Assembly: GCA_964036045.1 (NCBI GenBank)
Contig: OZ038383.1
Span: 13,780,430 to 13,844,429 of the forward strand
Length of the DNA stretch: 64,000 nucleotides
Origin: Eutreptiella sp. 'Long Island Sound 2002'
Taxonomy: Eukaryota; Euglenozoa; Euglenophyceae; Eutreptiales; Eutreptiaceae
Direction: 5' to 3'
Position 1 is the stretch's first letter; the number at the start of each line of letters is the position of its first letter. The position numbers and the translations under genes were made by a program. Below are positions 39,722 to 49,576 of the stretch, piece after piece. The notes under the pieces are model-generated. The model did not search any database, was not told the DNA's origin, and worked only from the letters and a program-made list of their open reading frames with translations.

Positions 39722-40253
39722 TGTAAGTGCGGCTAGCCCCATCTGCTCAGATTTTCAGACATTCTGCCCAGATTGGCTACATTTTGGTCATTTTCTTTGC
39801 TTCGGCGGAATCGCCGCCTCGCAGCTCAGTCTCAGGATATTTCCTATATATTTCTGATATGCCGGATTTGATTCCGCGGTCCATTTCCCGTAAATCCGCC
39901 GCGTTCCGCTATTTTAGCTGGAATCGCCATTTGCCGCTGACGCGCGCTCGCGGGCCAGATCGGCCAAACATTTTTACATAATTGGATTATTTAAATCTTT
40001 TCAGACAGTTTTGGACACTCAGATGTATTTAGAAGAATTCGCCTCAATTTTCTTCATAGACTGGGATTTTCTGCCGGATAACAATCAGCATGGACCTTGC
40101 TTCTGTTGTCGCTGCTCTCGCCTCCGTTGGTGTCCGAGTATCCGGTTCTACCCCCAATAACAACATCCAGGGAGACTCCTCGCGTGCCTGCCCCACTGGT
40201 CTTGCCGGCCCCGAGCCCCCCGGCACCCACAACGACCCAGGGCAGCACTTTCA
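39722..40253 (+). repeat. 3' LTR of element 2
   Basis: 532 bases with two C/T differences from the 5' LTR (near 29666/39895 and 29989/40218). It repeats the start of gag (MDLASVVAALASV) but leaves frame in the flanking DNA after GQHFQ. Confidence 0.95.
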
Positions 40254-40258
40254 GGTAA
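40254..40258. repeat. Target-site duplication of element 2, right
   Basis: GGTAA, identical to 29488-29492. Confidence 0.9.
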
Positions 40259-40259
40259 A

Positions 40260-40745
40260 AGCGACCCGTGCTAGGCGCACGAAACGGTCCCCGGATGGAT
40301 GAAGATCCAGTGGGCCCGCACCGAAGGGTTGCCGGCGGCCCGGTGGGGTGTAAACATGGGAAGATGGGATAAGGGGATGGGACAGAGAAGGCTGTCTGGC
40401 TAGGGCCGCACAACAGCCCTTGAAGCATGGGAAGGCGCGGGGCGCCGAGAATAGGCTGTGAAGGGTGAAAGGACGTGGCGCAGGGGACAGCAGGAGCGGG
40501 AAGGGGGCGACCCGTGCAAGGCGCACGAAACGGTCCCCGGATGGAGGGGATCCAGTGGGCCCGCGCTACGGGGTTGCTGGCGGCCCGTCGGGGTAAAAAC
40601 ACGGGAGTATGGGAGAAGGCGACGGACAGAGAAGGGCCAGTGGCTAGGGCCACACAACAGCCCCAGGGGAATGGGAAAACGAGGGGCGCGGGGAATAGGC
40701 ACAGATGGGTGACGGAACGGGGCACAGGAGAGAGGGACGTCGCAG
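40260..40745. repeat. Diverged tandem duplication of about 246 bases
   Basis: GCGACCCGTGCTAGGCGCAC at about 40262 recurs as GCGACCCGTGCAAGGCGCAC at about 40508. Both are followed by ACGAAACGGTCCCCGGATGG, a GGGGTRTAAACA-like block and CTAGGGCC-CACAACAGCCC. No coding frame is conserved between the two units. Confidence 0.7.
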
Positions 40746-41431
40746 GGGAGCGCAGCAGGGTAGGAGGGGCGGCGGAGAAAACACAGCAACAAACCCGTGG
40801 GATTGGGGAACCAGTCGCCAGGGAGTGGTGAACCATGGGCCAACCATGAGGAGCCTGGCAATGGGAAGTCGGGAAAATGCCCTGAACCCCGGGACGGGGT
40901 GAGGGTTGACCGTGAGGTCCCCGGGTCAATGGCCTGAGTACACGTAGGTTCACGCGTGAGCGGGACATGGGATAACGCGGAAAGGGTCGCCCTCTGGCCT
41001 CCAGCCGCGGATGGACGACACCCAAGTGCATCCAAGAGCCGAGTGGGTACTCCAACCCGTGAAGGATGGGGAGTGGTGGAATGTGGTTGAGAGAGAGAAA
41101 TGCTGCGCTATCGGCGACGGCTATCCACAGGAAACCCGCCTGCAGGCACCCGAAAGCCTGTGCTAGGGGGGAAAGACCGGAGGATCCTTCGATGGGTGAC
41201 CGAAAGGAGCTGAGACCGTGAGGGCAGCGACTGAAGGAAACCTACCGCCAGTCATGCCCCAAGGGAACCTGGTTGAAGTTCTCGGCCGTGAGGTGAAACA
41301 GGGGTCGCCAGGGGCACTGATGGTGGACAGCTCTCCTTCCCGCCAGAAGCGGCCACCATGTAAAACAGACAAAGAGACGTCAGATGAGGCTGCGGACGCA
41401 GCCGCCCTTACTTACTTACTTACTCGGCTGG
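40746..41431. other. Unassigned flank with an (ACTT)n patch
   Basis: About 700 bases, G-rich on the plus strand, with a short run of CTTA units at about 41407-41424 beside the R1 repeat. No gene is supported. Confidence 0.35.
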
Positions 41432-42246
41432 CGACACCCTGGTGCGCCAAGCCGACCGACGACCATACCCACGAACACTACAGAACACCGCAACTTTACC
41501 ATTACGCAATCGACCGGCCAACAACAACAAACTACACCAAATCCCCCCCCCTCCCGGAGACCGCAAGCTATACCGAGTCAGGAGGCGTGAGCACGCGTCA
41601 CAGCATGCGAGTCCCGTAGCACGTGCTTCTTCAAATCGTCTTATGCCTACTGAAAAACAACCCACGTGGGGCTGGCCAAGACACAGGCCCGCGGCCCCTA
41701 GGCCCCGGAGTCCGGAGGTTGATGAGGAGCTGCCATGGGACCCTCTCCCACATATCAACTGCCTGAAGGAGAGGAATCTGAGACTTCGGTCGAACATGGG
41801 TTATCTCTCTGGGCCGAACGCATGTAGGGTGCTGCTTGCAAAGACCGCGCCCTTCCACCACGTGGAGGAGCCGCTTTGTGGGGGCACGTGAAGTAGGGCT
41901 GTGGGTGCGCGAGCAAAGGTCCCTTGGTAAGTCCCCTCCGTGGGCAACCCCAGTCCCGAGATGACCTACCTACCTACCTTGTCGACCTCCGGGGAAGTGT
42001 TGTGGGGCTTGGGGGACCACTCAGGTATGATCTTCATGGATATCGCTGGTGTCTTCCTAACTACAAGGGGTAGCTTCAGGGATGCGGCGGGTTGGCAGCA
42101 AAAGACATTGCCGACAGCGGACACTGTGGGATGCCGCGGGGAGAGAGTGCCACCGAAGAAGAATGGGGGGGGGGTGGTAAGCAAGATTGAACTTGGGCCA
42201 AGGCACAGAAGGTGGTAACTGAACTCAAGGTGATGCAAGGTAGCCT
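41432..42246 (+). repeat. Dispersed repeat R1, full copy B
   Basis: About 815 bases closely matching 24023-24838, from GACACCCTGGTGCGCC to TGATGCAAGGTAGC. Small substitutions are spread evenly and no frame is favoured. Downstream sequence differs from that after copy A, marking the right border. Confidence 0.85.
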
Positions 42247-43337
42247 TCATGACTGTAGAGGCAACTCCCAAACTGTTGATCTGCACCTGACTCACATTTA
42301 GGTATCGTTCGACGAAGTGGGTGGGATGCAATAGCCGGGTAGTTGTGAGTTGTGAAACAGTCAGATGTATGATCGAAAAGCAGAGATGGAAGCTTAGGGT
42401 GTGGTACACATAAAAAAAAACCTTCGTGTTCCTGTGACTGAGAGGAATTCAGAAAATCTGGACTACGGCGTTGCTTTGGCATAGCGGCTTAGTAGAACGT
42501 ACTTGCTGCGATAATGCTTCTGGAGGGCGATACGTGTGTAGGCACAAGCAATAGGGAAGATCCGAGCTGCTATTTGGCCAACCGCAGGTAAAGAATGTGT
42601 TGGATTTTGGGCTCGGGGGGAGGGGTCTTCGAGGGGATATTGTTGTCAATTGAACTACTGTCGAAACAACCTACATAGTGGGAAGTGTACCGCATATATA
42701 CACTTCAAAAAGCAGAAATGGAAACTTTGACCACGCGTCATTGATATCCTTGATTGATGATCTAAATCAGGATGATGGATGAGGTTGTGTCATCTCGTCA
42801 GAGACGGACTCGGCGATGTCAAGGAAGGTTGTAGACGTTTGAGCTGAGCTTCAAAGATGGGGGCAACAATGAAAACATAGGACATGTGGCTGTCCAAATA
42901 TATGATGTTGGCAGATGCAGCCCTGTTTATGGATAATTGTGCTAACTTCAAGCTGATTTGGCACCAAATGAGTGCCATACGAGGTGAGCAGTGCTGACAA
43001 CTCATTTTCAGGCGCGTCTATGATGTCCTATTGTATGACTAACAATGTTCTTTGCACGTAGACACATTTTGAGTCCGGTGAAGACTGTTCGATCAAATTT
43101 ACACTGCAAAACTACTTTACAGCAGAACCCAGTAGGCAGAGTCACCCGATGGATGCCCCTTACGCCATTGGGTCAGTGGAAATTCGGGTGCTCGGCGCCT
43201 CAAGATCCTGCAGGGCGTCCGCCGGCACATGAGGGGGTGATATATGCAATATATCATGAGAGTTGGATGTGCATTCGAAACTGTAAGCGAAGCTTGGCTA
43301 ACAGAGGGTACTTTCGGCTGTTGTCAGGGTGGATTAG
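42247..43337. other. Spacer between R1 copy B and the LINE
   Basis: About 1.1 kb, AT-richer, with an A9 run at about 42412-42420. No coding frame or structured RNA is recognised. The 3' untranslated end of the minus-strand LINE should fall here but I cannot see its terminus. Confidence 0.35.
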
Positions 43338-44495
43338 CTAGCTACATCGTGTGAAATTACTGGAGGCATGAGGAGAGACATACAACAGGTTCAGGCCGCT
43401 AGTTCGGGGGGAAGAATCTGTCGATCCGAGGCTGTTTGGGATCAGCAGGGTGTGCGGCCGGGGGGGGGGCGGGTTCACTGCGTATTCGCCCTTTGTGCTG
43501 CACCTGGGCTCCGTCGCGTCGGGGTGGCGCAGGGGGAGGAGGGGGGTGGGGACCGGGGCCAATAGGCTGCAGGTAGGCTGCCAGAGCGCGTTGCGCTGCG
43601 CTGGGTTTTGCTGGCTTGGGCGGTGCCGGGGTAGGGGGGGCGTTTTTTTCCGCTGTGGTTGATCCGCGGCTTTGCGCTTCGGGGGTGTCAACACCGCCTC
43701 AGGCAGGGCCGAGGGGGGAACGTATTTTGGCGGGTCCCGGGGGGCATGGCCTCTGGAGGTACTGAATTCACCCAGGGAACCAAAATAATTGTTTCTGGTT
43801 ATTGGAGGGCCGATGGCCCCGGGTGGGTTGTCGTGGAGAAATTTGTTGGCGTCCTGGATGAGTGGCGTGAGCGCCCTATTGCGTTTAACCAGGGCGCTGT
43901 CAAAGTCCTTAGCATGCATAGCGGGGTCCTTGCCTGACGGGGCCATTGCAAGCGTTTTGTGGAGCGTTTTTGGGATGAGCGTTCTGGTAGCGAGTCGTCT
44001 GTCCCCACGGTCGCTGGCTATCCACCATTCGAGTGCTAGTTTGTCAAAGGGGGGGGGGCAGGCGCTGGAGTGACACTGCTGGAACCACTGCATCGTGGGA
44101 CAGAGGGCGCAGAATGAGATGGGATCCATCGGGTGCACTTCTTGACATTTAGGGCAGGATCGGTCACTGGTGTCACAGTGAGGTCTGTAGTCCTGACAAC
44201 CATACGTGCCTGACACCCACTTGAATGCGATTGCCGAGAAAAAACTGCTCTGTCCGAGAAAGCTTGCGCTGGTGCCGAAGTGCAGGCGCGTGTGTGGGTG
44301 GGTCGGGAACAGGGAGCGAGTGTGGTGTTTTGGAATTTTTGAGATGAGGGCTAGGCCCCCACTAGTGACCACTCCCGCAGGGGGGGGGGGGTAGGAGGGA
44401 GGGGTGCCACAGTAATGCTTGAGCGGCCCATTTTGAGAAATAGTCCGCGAGCTCGTTTCCGTTAAAGTGTGCGTGGCCCTTGATCCAAGCCACAT
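43338..44495 (-). pseudogene. LINE C-terminal tail with Cys/His cluster
   Basis: This frame continues the LINE polyprotein after RNase H. The two frames overlap at a homopolymer (13 G at about 44380-44392 on the plus strand); a length change there would join them. The start resembles continuing protein (LKHYCGTPPSYPPPPAG). Near its centre HCDTSDRSCPKCQEVHPMDP and FCALCPTMQWFQQCHSSACP give a Cys/His cluster like the nucleic-acid-binding fingers at LINE C termini. The remainder is Pro-rich and probably disordered. It ends at TAG 43338-43340. Confidence 0.65.
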
Positions 44496-47400
44496 GGATC
44501 AGGTGGGGGAGGGGGGCGAGGAGGGATGTGTAGGCAGTGTCTCGTGTGCCCTGTGTGTAAGTGGACGGCCTCGCTGGGGGGACGCTGGAAAGGGCCCGGT
44601 TGACCGCTTCGACTGTGTCAAGGTTATCACCCAGGATCACCACCGGAGTATTGGGGAGGATGTTGGGGAGGTGTGCTAACGCCATCGCCATGGCCCATTG
44701 CTCGGAGCCCCCTGAAGTGGGCGAGGGTGACGAGCGGCAGAGGACGTAACACTGTTGTTGCCAAAAGATAGCGAAGGCGCTGCCATGGCCCCCATCACCC
44801 GAGCTTCCATCCGTATAGATCCACGCCGTGTCATCAAAGGGGAGCTCGGCGACGAGGTTAGCCGCCTGAATGCACCCCCACCCCATTAGATCCTCATGGT
44901 TTAGAACGTGGCGCAGGTTAGGCAGGTTAAACCAGTGTCCTTCACAGGTGCTATCCATGAGGTCCGCTTGAAGAGGAACCGGGATGTCGGGGTTGCGGGT
45001 TTGCGGGGAAGAGAAGGGTGGAAAAAGGTGGTAGTGGGTTACGTCACCCGGGGGGAGAGGAGGGGTGTTGGGGGGGGTGAAGGTGAAATAACTCCGTTCC
45101 GTGATGGTAGCGGATTCCCCGGTGTCGAAGCAAATGGTGGCTGTTTTTTTGTAGACTTTGGTAACCGTGGCCAGGCAGGGGGGGGCATTTCGGGGTGCAG
45201 CATACAGTCGTTCTCGCTCGTGTAGTTCACAGGGGAGGCAGGGGTTCCATGGTCCAGGGGCGTGGAATCGAAGACGCAGGCGGTTGGCCGCATCGAGGAA
45301 GCTATCTTGAAGGGCATTTTGCCGTGTCGAAAGGAGGGCGTCTCTAACTGCCACACAACTGGCCGGGGGTCCGTTCTGGTTCAGGTACCTTAGTCCCGCC
45401 TCAACAAAAGACTTGTGAACCGCTATTCCCAGATGGCGGAGGCCTAGGCCCAGTTTAGCACGTGGCTGGTATATGTCCTTAGTGGAGACTTTGGGCGAGA
45501 TTCTGCCATGCGTAGCAAGCCCTTTCCAGACCGCTGCCGTGAGTTCATCTATTTCGCTGGGGAGAAAAGGGTGGGCAATGAGGCGGTAGATGAGGATTGG
45601 TATTAGTTGGACATTCACCAGTTTAACCAACTCAGGGAGGGTGAGGCGAAGCGCGGAAAGGTGTACGAAGTAGCTGTCCAGTTCCGAGTGTATTTGGTGT
45701 CGGAGTTGCGGGGGGTGCTTATCGTTGTAGATGTAAACACCCAGGTATTTGTAGCCCTTTCGTGGCTGTTTGGTATCCGGGTCGACAGTGGAAAGTGTGA
45801 AGCCGCTTGGGCTCTAGAAGTCATGCTGTGGGACGCCACCCAGGGCGTGCACCTCTGACTTGTCACAGTTCATTTGGAGCCCCCATGTCCTGGCGTCCGT
45901 GTCATAGAAGTCAATTAACTTTTGGATGTAGGTGTGGGAGGGTGATCGGTACAATTTGTCATCGATGAAAGCGTGTGCTGAGGTCTCGGCGGGTCTCTCC
46001 AACGGAGAGGGATGAGGGGCTGCATGGAGCAGCACGTTAGAATAAAGGATGAACAGGACAGGGGACATGGGGCATCCCTGGCGGAGGCCCCTGGTTTGGA
46101 GGTAGCGGTAGGGTGTGACATTGTTGACAAGAGGGGCATCCTGGGGATGGGCGTAGAGTCCACTGATCAGGTCTACCAGTCCCGCCGGCATTCGATAGTG
46201 GTGGAGGACCCGACGGAGGGTGGGGTGGGGAACGCTGTTAAAGGCCTTGTTAAAATCAATGTAAAAATGGTAGGCCTGGGGGCTTCGGGCGATTTCTGCC
46301 GTGACGTGAAAAAGGTGGTCCATGGTTCGGAAATTTGGCATGCCCCCGTGTTGGCTGTGGTGCATGAGGAAATGATCTCTGATGAAGGTTTGGAGGGCGG
46401 AGGCGGCATGTCGGGCCACTAGCTTGTAGACAGTGTTTAAAAGGGCTATTGGGCGGTAGTTTGCGGGGTCGTGGGGGCAGTTTTTCTTGTAGATCAAGCA
46501 TACTTGGGCGGTCGTCCAGTGGGGAGGCAGGGGCTCATGCAGGAAGCGATTTACCACCAGAAAGAAGAGCGTCTGCAGGTGGGGCGGGAGGACGGAGAGC
46601 AGGTAGGTGTTGGTGTGGTCGTCTCCTCCTGCCTTGCGCGGGCTAGCCGAGTGGAGGATGTCGGTAAACTCTGACCATGTCATGTCCGGGATGTCCTGAG
46701 TTTCTGTGCCCAAAGGGCACTGGGGGGTGTGGCTCAGGAGGCGCTCTGTGAAATCGTCGAGGGGGGTGTAGTCGGGCGAACCCCCCAAGTAGAGGAGCGT
46801 ATCTAAAAATATCTTTGCAACCTCTTTGGTGTCTGTGGCAAGGGTTCCGTCAGAGCGCCTGAGGGAGATTGGAGCCTGATCCGGGGTCTGGAGGTGTTTC
46901 TGGATGGCACTCTTGAGTTTGCGGCCCTGGACGATCGCTCTGTGTACCGCGGTCCGGGCCGATTTCTGTTTCGCTTTCTGCCATTCATCGAGGTAGTCAT
47001 TGAGCTGCCGCATTTTTTCTCGGAAACGGGGGTGGGAGGCTGGGGGGAGGGCATTGGCCAATTGGGTGAATTCCTTTTGAATTTTGGACGGGGCTGTCCC
47101 TCCTGCCGGGGTGGTAATCGAGTGGTAGGCCTCCGAGCACTCTCGGAGAATGGCGTCCACCATCGGGACCAGGTCAGAGGTCGGGACGTCACAGAGGTGT
47201 TTGTTAAAGTCCTCACACCATTTCTCGAGGGGTTGCAGTCCCCCTTGAAGACGGAGCGGTTAATGTTTCTTTAGCCTTCGGAAGCGTTTACGGGGAGGCG
47301 GGCAGGATTGTGTGGGGATGAGGGGTGAGTGCAGTTGTGCAATGACAGGGTGGTGGTCGGTAGAGCAATCACCATAGAGAATTGAAGCGTCAGCATTTTT

Positions 47401-48366
47401 TTGGTCATGGAAAAGGCTCCTCGAAGCAAAGATGTAGTGCAATCTGTTCTTAGACGCCGGTCGGGTCCACCCCAGGGCAGTGCTGTGCATGTGGCGGTAC
47501 GTATCGATCCATGACGGGTTACTGCCCGATGTTTTGGAGGTGACCCAGGCCCACGGGTTGGAGTCGGCGTGCAAGGAGTCTAGATGGGGATTGCGGATGC
47601 AGTTGAAATCACCTCCCACCACATGGTAAGGGTATCGGGAAAGAAGACGCGACAGGTTGATTTCAATCAGGGGGCGCCTGGTAATTGCGGGTGGGGGAGA
47701 GTAGAGAGAAGTGAGGAGTGTGGGGGGGCCGCCCGGGAGGGTTATTTAAACCGAGCACATGAGTCCATCGTTGTCTGAGTTCGGAACAAACTTTGTGTAG
47801 GGCCGCAGAGCCGAAGAGACCACGATGGCAGTGCCATTCTTTTTCTCTCTCTTGTTGATGTTGGTGAAAAATTTGCATTTTTCTCCCCCGTGGCTAAAGA
47901 TGTGTGGGAGGCTGGGCTCTTCGTTCAGTTCCTGGAGGAGCAAGACATGGTATCCTTTTTGTAGGTGGTGGAAAATGAAGGGGGTGGGGGGTTTCGTTTC
48001 CAGGTTGTGTGAAAGGATTTTGAGCGTGGGGGGCGGGGGGTTGTTGAGCTTTGCAGCTGGGCGCACATACCCCTTGCTTTGCCTCCAACTGGTCACGGGA
48101 GGGGGCTCAAGACCAAAGCAAGCCAGGTCGGGCAAGCGTGATGGTCGCGGGTTTTTAGGAGTGGGGCGGGGGCAGAGGGGTTCAGAGGATGGAGGGGGGG
48201 TGCTCAAACGATGCGCGCTGGGTTGAGGGACGCCGAGGCGTTGAAGCAGTTCGTTAAGCTTGCCCGCTGCCGTCTTGAGTCTCGGCGCCGGGCTCGGCGT
48301 CCAGAGCACACTGCACGTTGCGAAGGATGACCGCCACTCGCCGGTCCCGAGGGACTTCGGCCCCAT
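44362..48366 (-). pseudogene. LINE endonuclease, reverse transcriptase and RNase H
   Basis: One minus-strand frame from 48366 to 44362, interrupted by TAA 47746-47748, TAA 47260-47262 and TAG 45814-45816, with no frameshift. The endonuclease nicks target DNA: HVLLLQELNE, VVGGDFNCIRN and STDHHPVIAQL are its catalytic blocks. The reverse transcriptase then primes on the nick: PANYRPIALLNTVYKL, FYIDFNKAFNSVPHPTL (motif A), LRQGCPMSPVLFILYSNVLL (motif B), HAFIDDKLY (motif C, FIDD in place of the usual F/YADD). RNase H follows: WIYTDGSSGDGG, SEQWAMAMAL, VVILGDNLDTVEAV, HFNGNELADYFSKW. All three stops fit Gln codons changed by C-to-T (V-stop-ITLPGG, KKH-stop-PLRL, HDF-stop-SPSG). The N terminus overlaps the AlkB frame by about 110 bases. 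Confidence 0.92.
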
Positions 48367-49576
48367 CCACCAAATCGCTCATGCGGTAGGGCACCTGATG
48401 CTGCCATTGTTCTCGAAGTTCTCCCGTGACTTCGAGGGCTGAGTATCGTTGTACCCGCACACTCACCACTGGGCCATTTCCTTTACGGAACTCCATGGTG
48501 TTAGCCCCCATGAGTGAAATAGAGGTGATAGTGTCGCCTAGGTCATCGATGTCCTTATGCCATCCTATGCCCACCCCAGGTTCATAGTCGTTCACGCTGA
48601 CTTGGTTCGGCTGTACCGCTAGCAGGGGGATGTCCTCCGAGTCTTTGGCGTCCATGAGGTAGTCGATAAGATTCATGAGCTCCGTGGGGAGCTCCTCCGC
48701 TCGTTCGAGGGTGTGGGAGGCATCCACATACTTCCACGCGTAGTGCAGCTTGCCTCTTCGGGTCTCTCGCCCCCATTCCTGCTTCTCGAGGTAGGCCATT
48801 AGGGTGGTCTCCATAGTCATGTCGATGACGTCCTCGATAATGCGTAAGCCCGGGAGGTCTTCCTCCGTGAGGTCCTCCGGTTGTCGATCTTCTTGTCGCG
48901 GCGGGCGGCGAGGCGGGCGTAGGAGTGTTTGATGCTCCTTGTAGTTGGCGATGTAGTCCTTGAGGAAGGCTCCCGCGCCGACGTTCAGGCCCGCTCGCAC
49001 TTGTGCTTCCGCCGGGCGATCCTCCTCAGCCACCGAGGGGTCGAGTTGTAGGAGTGTGTCAACCTGTAGATAAGGTTGGGACGGGTGAAAGGAAATGGGG
49101 CCCATAGCAAAACCCGTGGCGATTTGAGCGGATTGGAGCTTCTCATAGGTGACGGAGTAGAAGCTTATAGGAGGATTTTCGGATCTCGAGTGGAGTTCAA
49201 AACGCGTGAATGGGCCTAGAAGACCCGCCGCACATTGAATGTCAAAAAGTGAGGTCCTGTTGGGCGCTTGGACATCCACTTCGTTTGGCTCTCTCTGAAT
49301 CGGCATCGGCGGCGGAATAGAGACCATCGTCGGCGGAGATTTAGGGTGAGCATCCTGCTTGCCTCCTTGTCCAAACGCATTGAAGGTGATCAACGCTCCG
49401 TCCTTTGAGGTACACATTACCATCGCTCCATTAGTGTGGAGGAAAGAGGCAAAGGTGGAGAGAGGCGAGCGCCCTTCGTCGCTTGGGGTATTGCTAAGGT
49501 CCAATCGGACTATCATGCTATCCCGGCTCTTGATTGACGTGCCCATGACACGGGTGCGCCCTCGTCCCCCAATCAT
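48254..49576 (-). CDS. AlkB-like 2-oxoglutarate/Fe(II) dioxygenase in the LINE
   Basis: A 440-residue intact frame. Residues about 244-422 match the AlkB family, which oxidatively removes methyl groups from nucleic acid bases. Visible blocks are NQVSVNDYEPGVGIGWHKDI, where H340 and D342 are the iron-binding HxD pair; SISLMGANTMEF; YSALEVTGELREQWQHQVPY, where H393 is the third ligand; and RDRRVAVILRN, whose arginines (413, 419) bind 2-oxoglutarate. The set is complete, so the enzyme may be active. The closest cellular pattern is the ALKBH8-type oxygenase. Residues 1-240 have no known domain. The ATG overlaps the stop of the preceding frame in ATGA, so it is probably translated by reinitiation. 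A role in reversing methylation damage on the element's RNA or DNA is inference. Confidence 0.85.
   Translation of the reverse strand: MIGGRGRTRVMGTSIKSRDSMIVRLDLSNTPSDEGRSPLSTFASFLHTNGAMVMCTSKDGALITFNAFGQGGKQDAHPKSPPTMVSIPPPMPIQREPNEVDVQAPNRTSLFDIQCAAGLLGPFTRFELHSRSENPPISFYSVTYEKLQSAQIATGFAMGPISFHPSQPYLQVDTLLQLDPSVAEEDRPAEAQVRAGLNVGAGAFLKDYIANYKEHQTLLRPPRRPPRQEDRQPEDLTEEDLPGLRIIEDVIDMTMETTLMAYLEKQEWGRETRRGKLHYAWKYVDASHTLERAEELPTELMNLIDYLMDAKDSEDIPLLAVQPNQVSVNDYEPGVGIGWHKDIDDLGDTITSISLMGANTMEFRKGNGPVVSVRVQRYSALEVTGELREQWQHQVPYRMSDLVDGAEVPRDRRVAVILRNVQCALDAEPGAETQDGSGQA

Larger units (their letters stand above)
29493..40253 (+). mobile_element. Complete Ty3/gypsy chromodomain retrotransposon, element 2
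   Basis: A 10,761-base element with LTRs at 29493-30024 and 39722-40253, both 532 bases, TG...CA ended, differing at only two positions, both C/T. GGTAA flanks both sides. The primer site follows the left LTR and a polypurine tract precedes the right one. The interior codes for gag, a nucleocapsid block, protease with a methyltransferase-like module, and pol with chromodomain. Near-identical LTRs mean a recent insertion, yet gag has an in-frame TAG (31460-31462) and an apparent frameshift near 31985, so this copy was probably defective at or soon after insertion and may have moved with borrowed proteins. The pol gene is intact. Confidence 0.96.

Noticed and set aside
12758-48366. Isolated in-frame TAA/TAG codons in several frames suggested a genetic code with UAR read as glutamine.
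   Set aside because: The two intact pol genes (1,661 and 1,260 codons) contain many glutamines and not one is encoded by TAA or TAG, which would not happen under a reassigned code. In the ChlH remnant some stops replace Leu, Tyr or Met, not Gln. C-to-T decay and, at the gag-pol borders, readthrough explain the data better.
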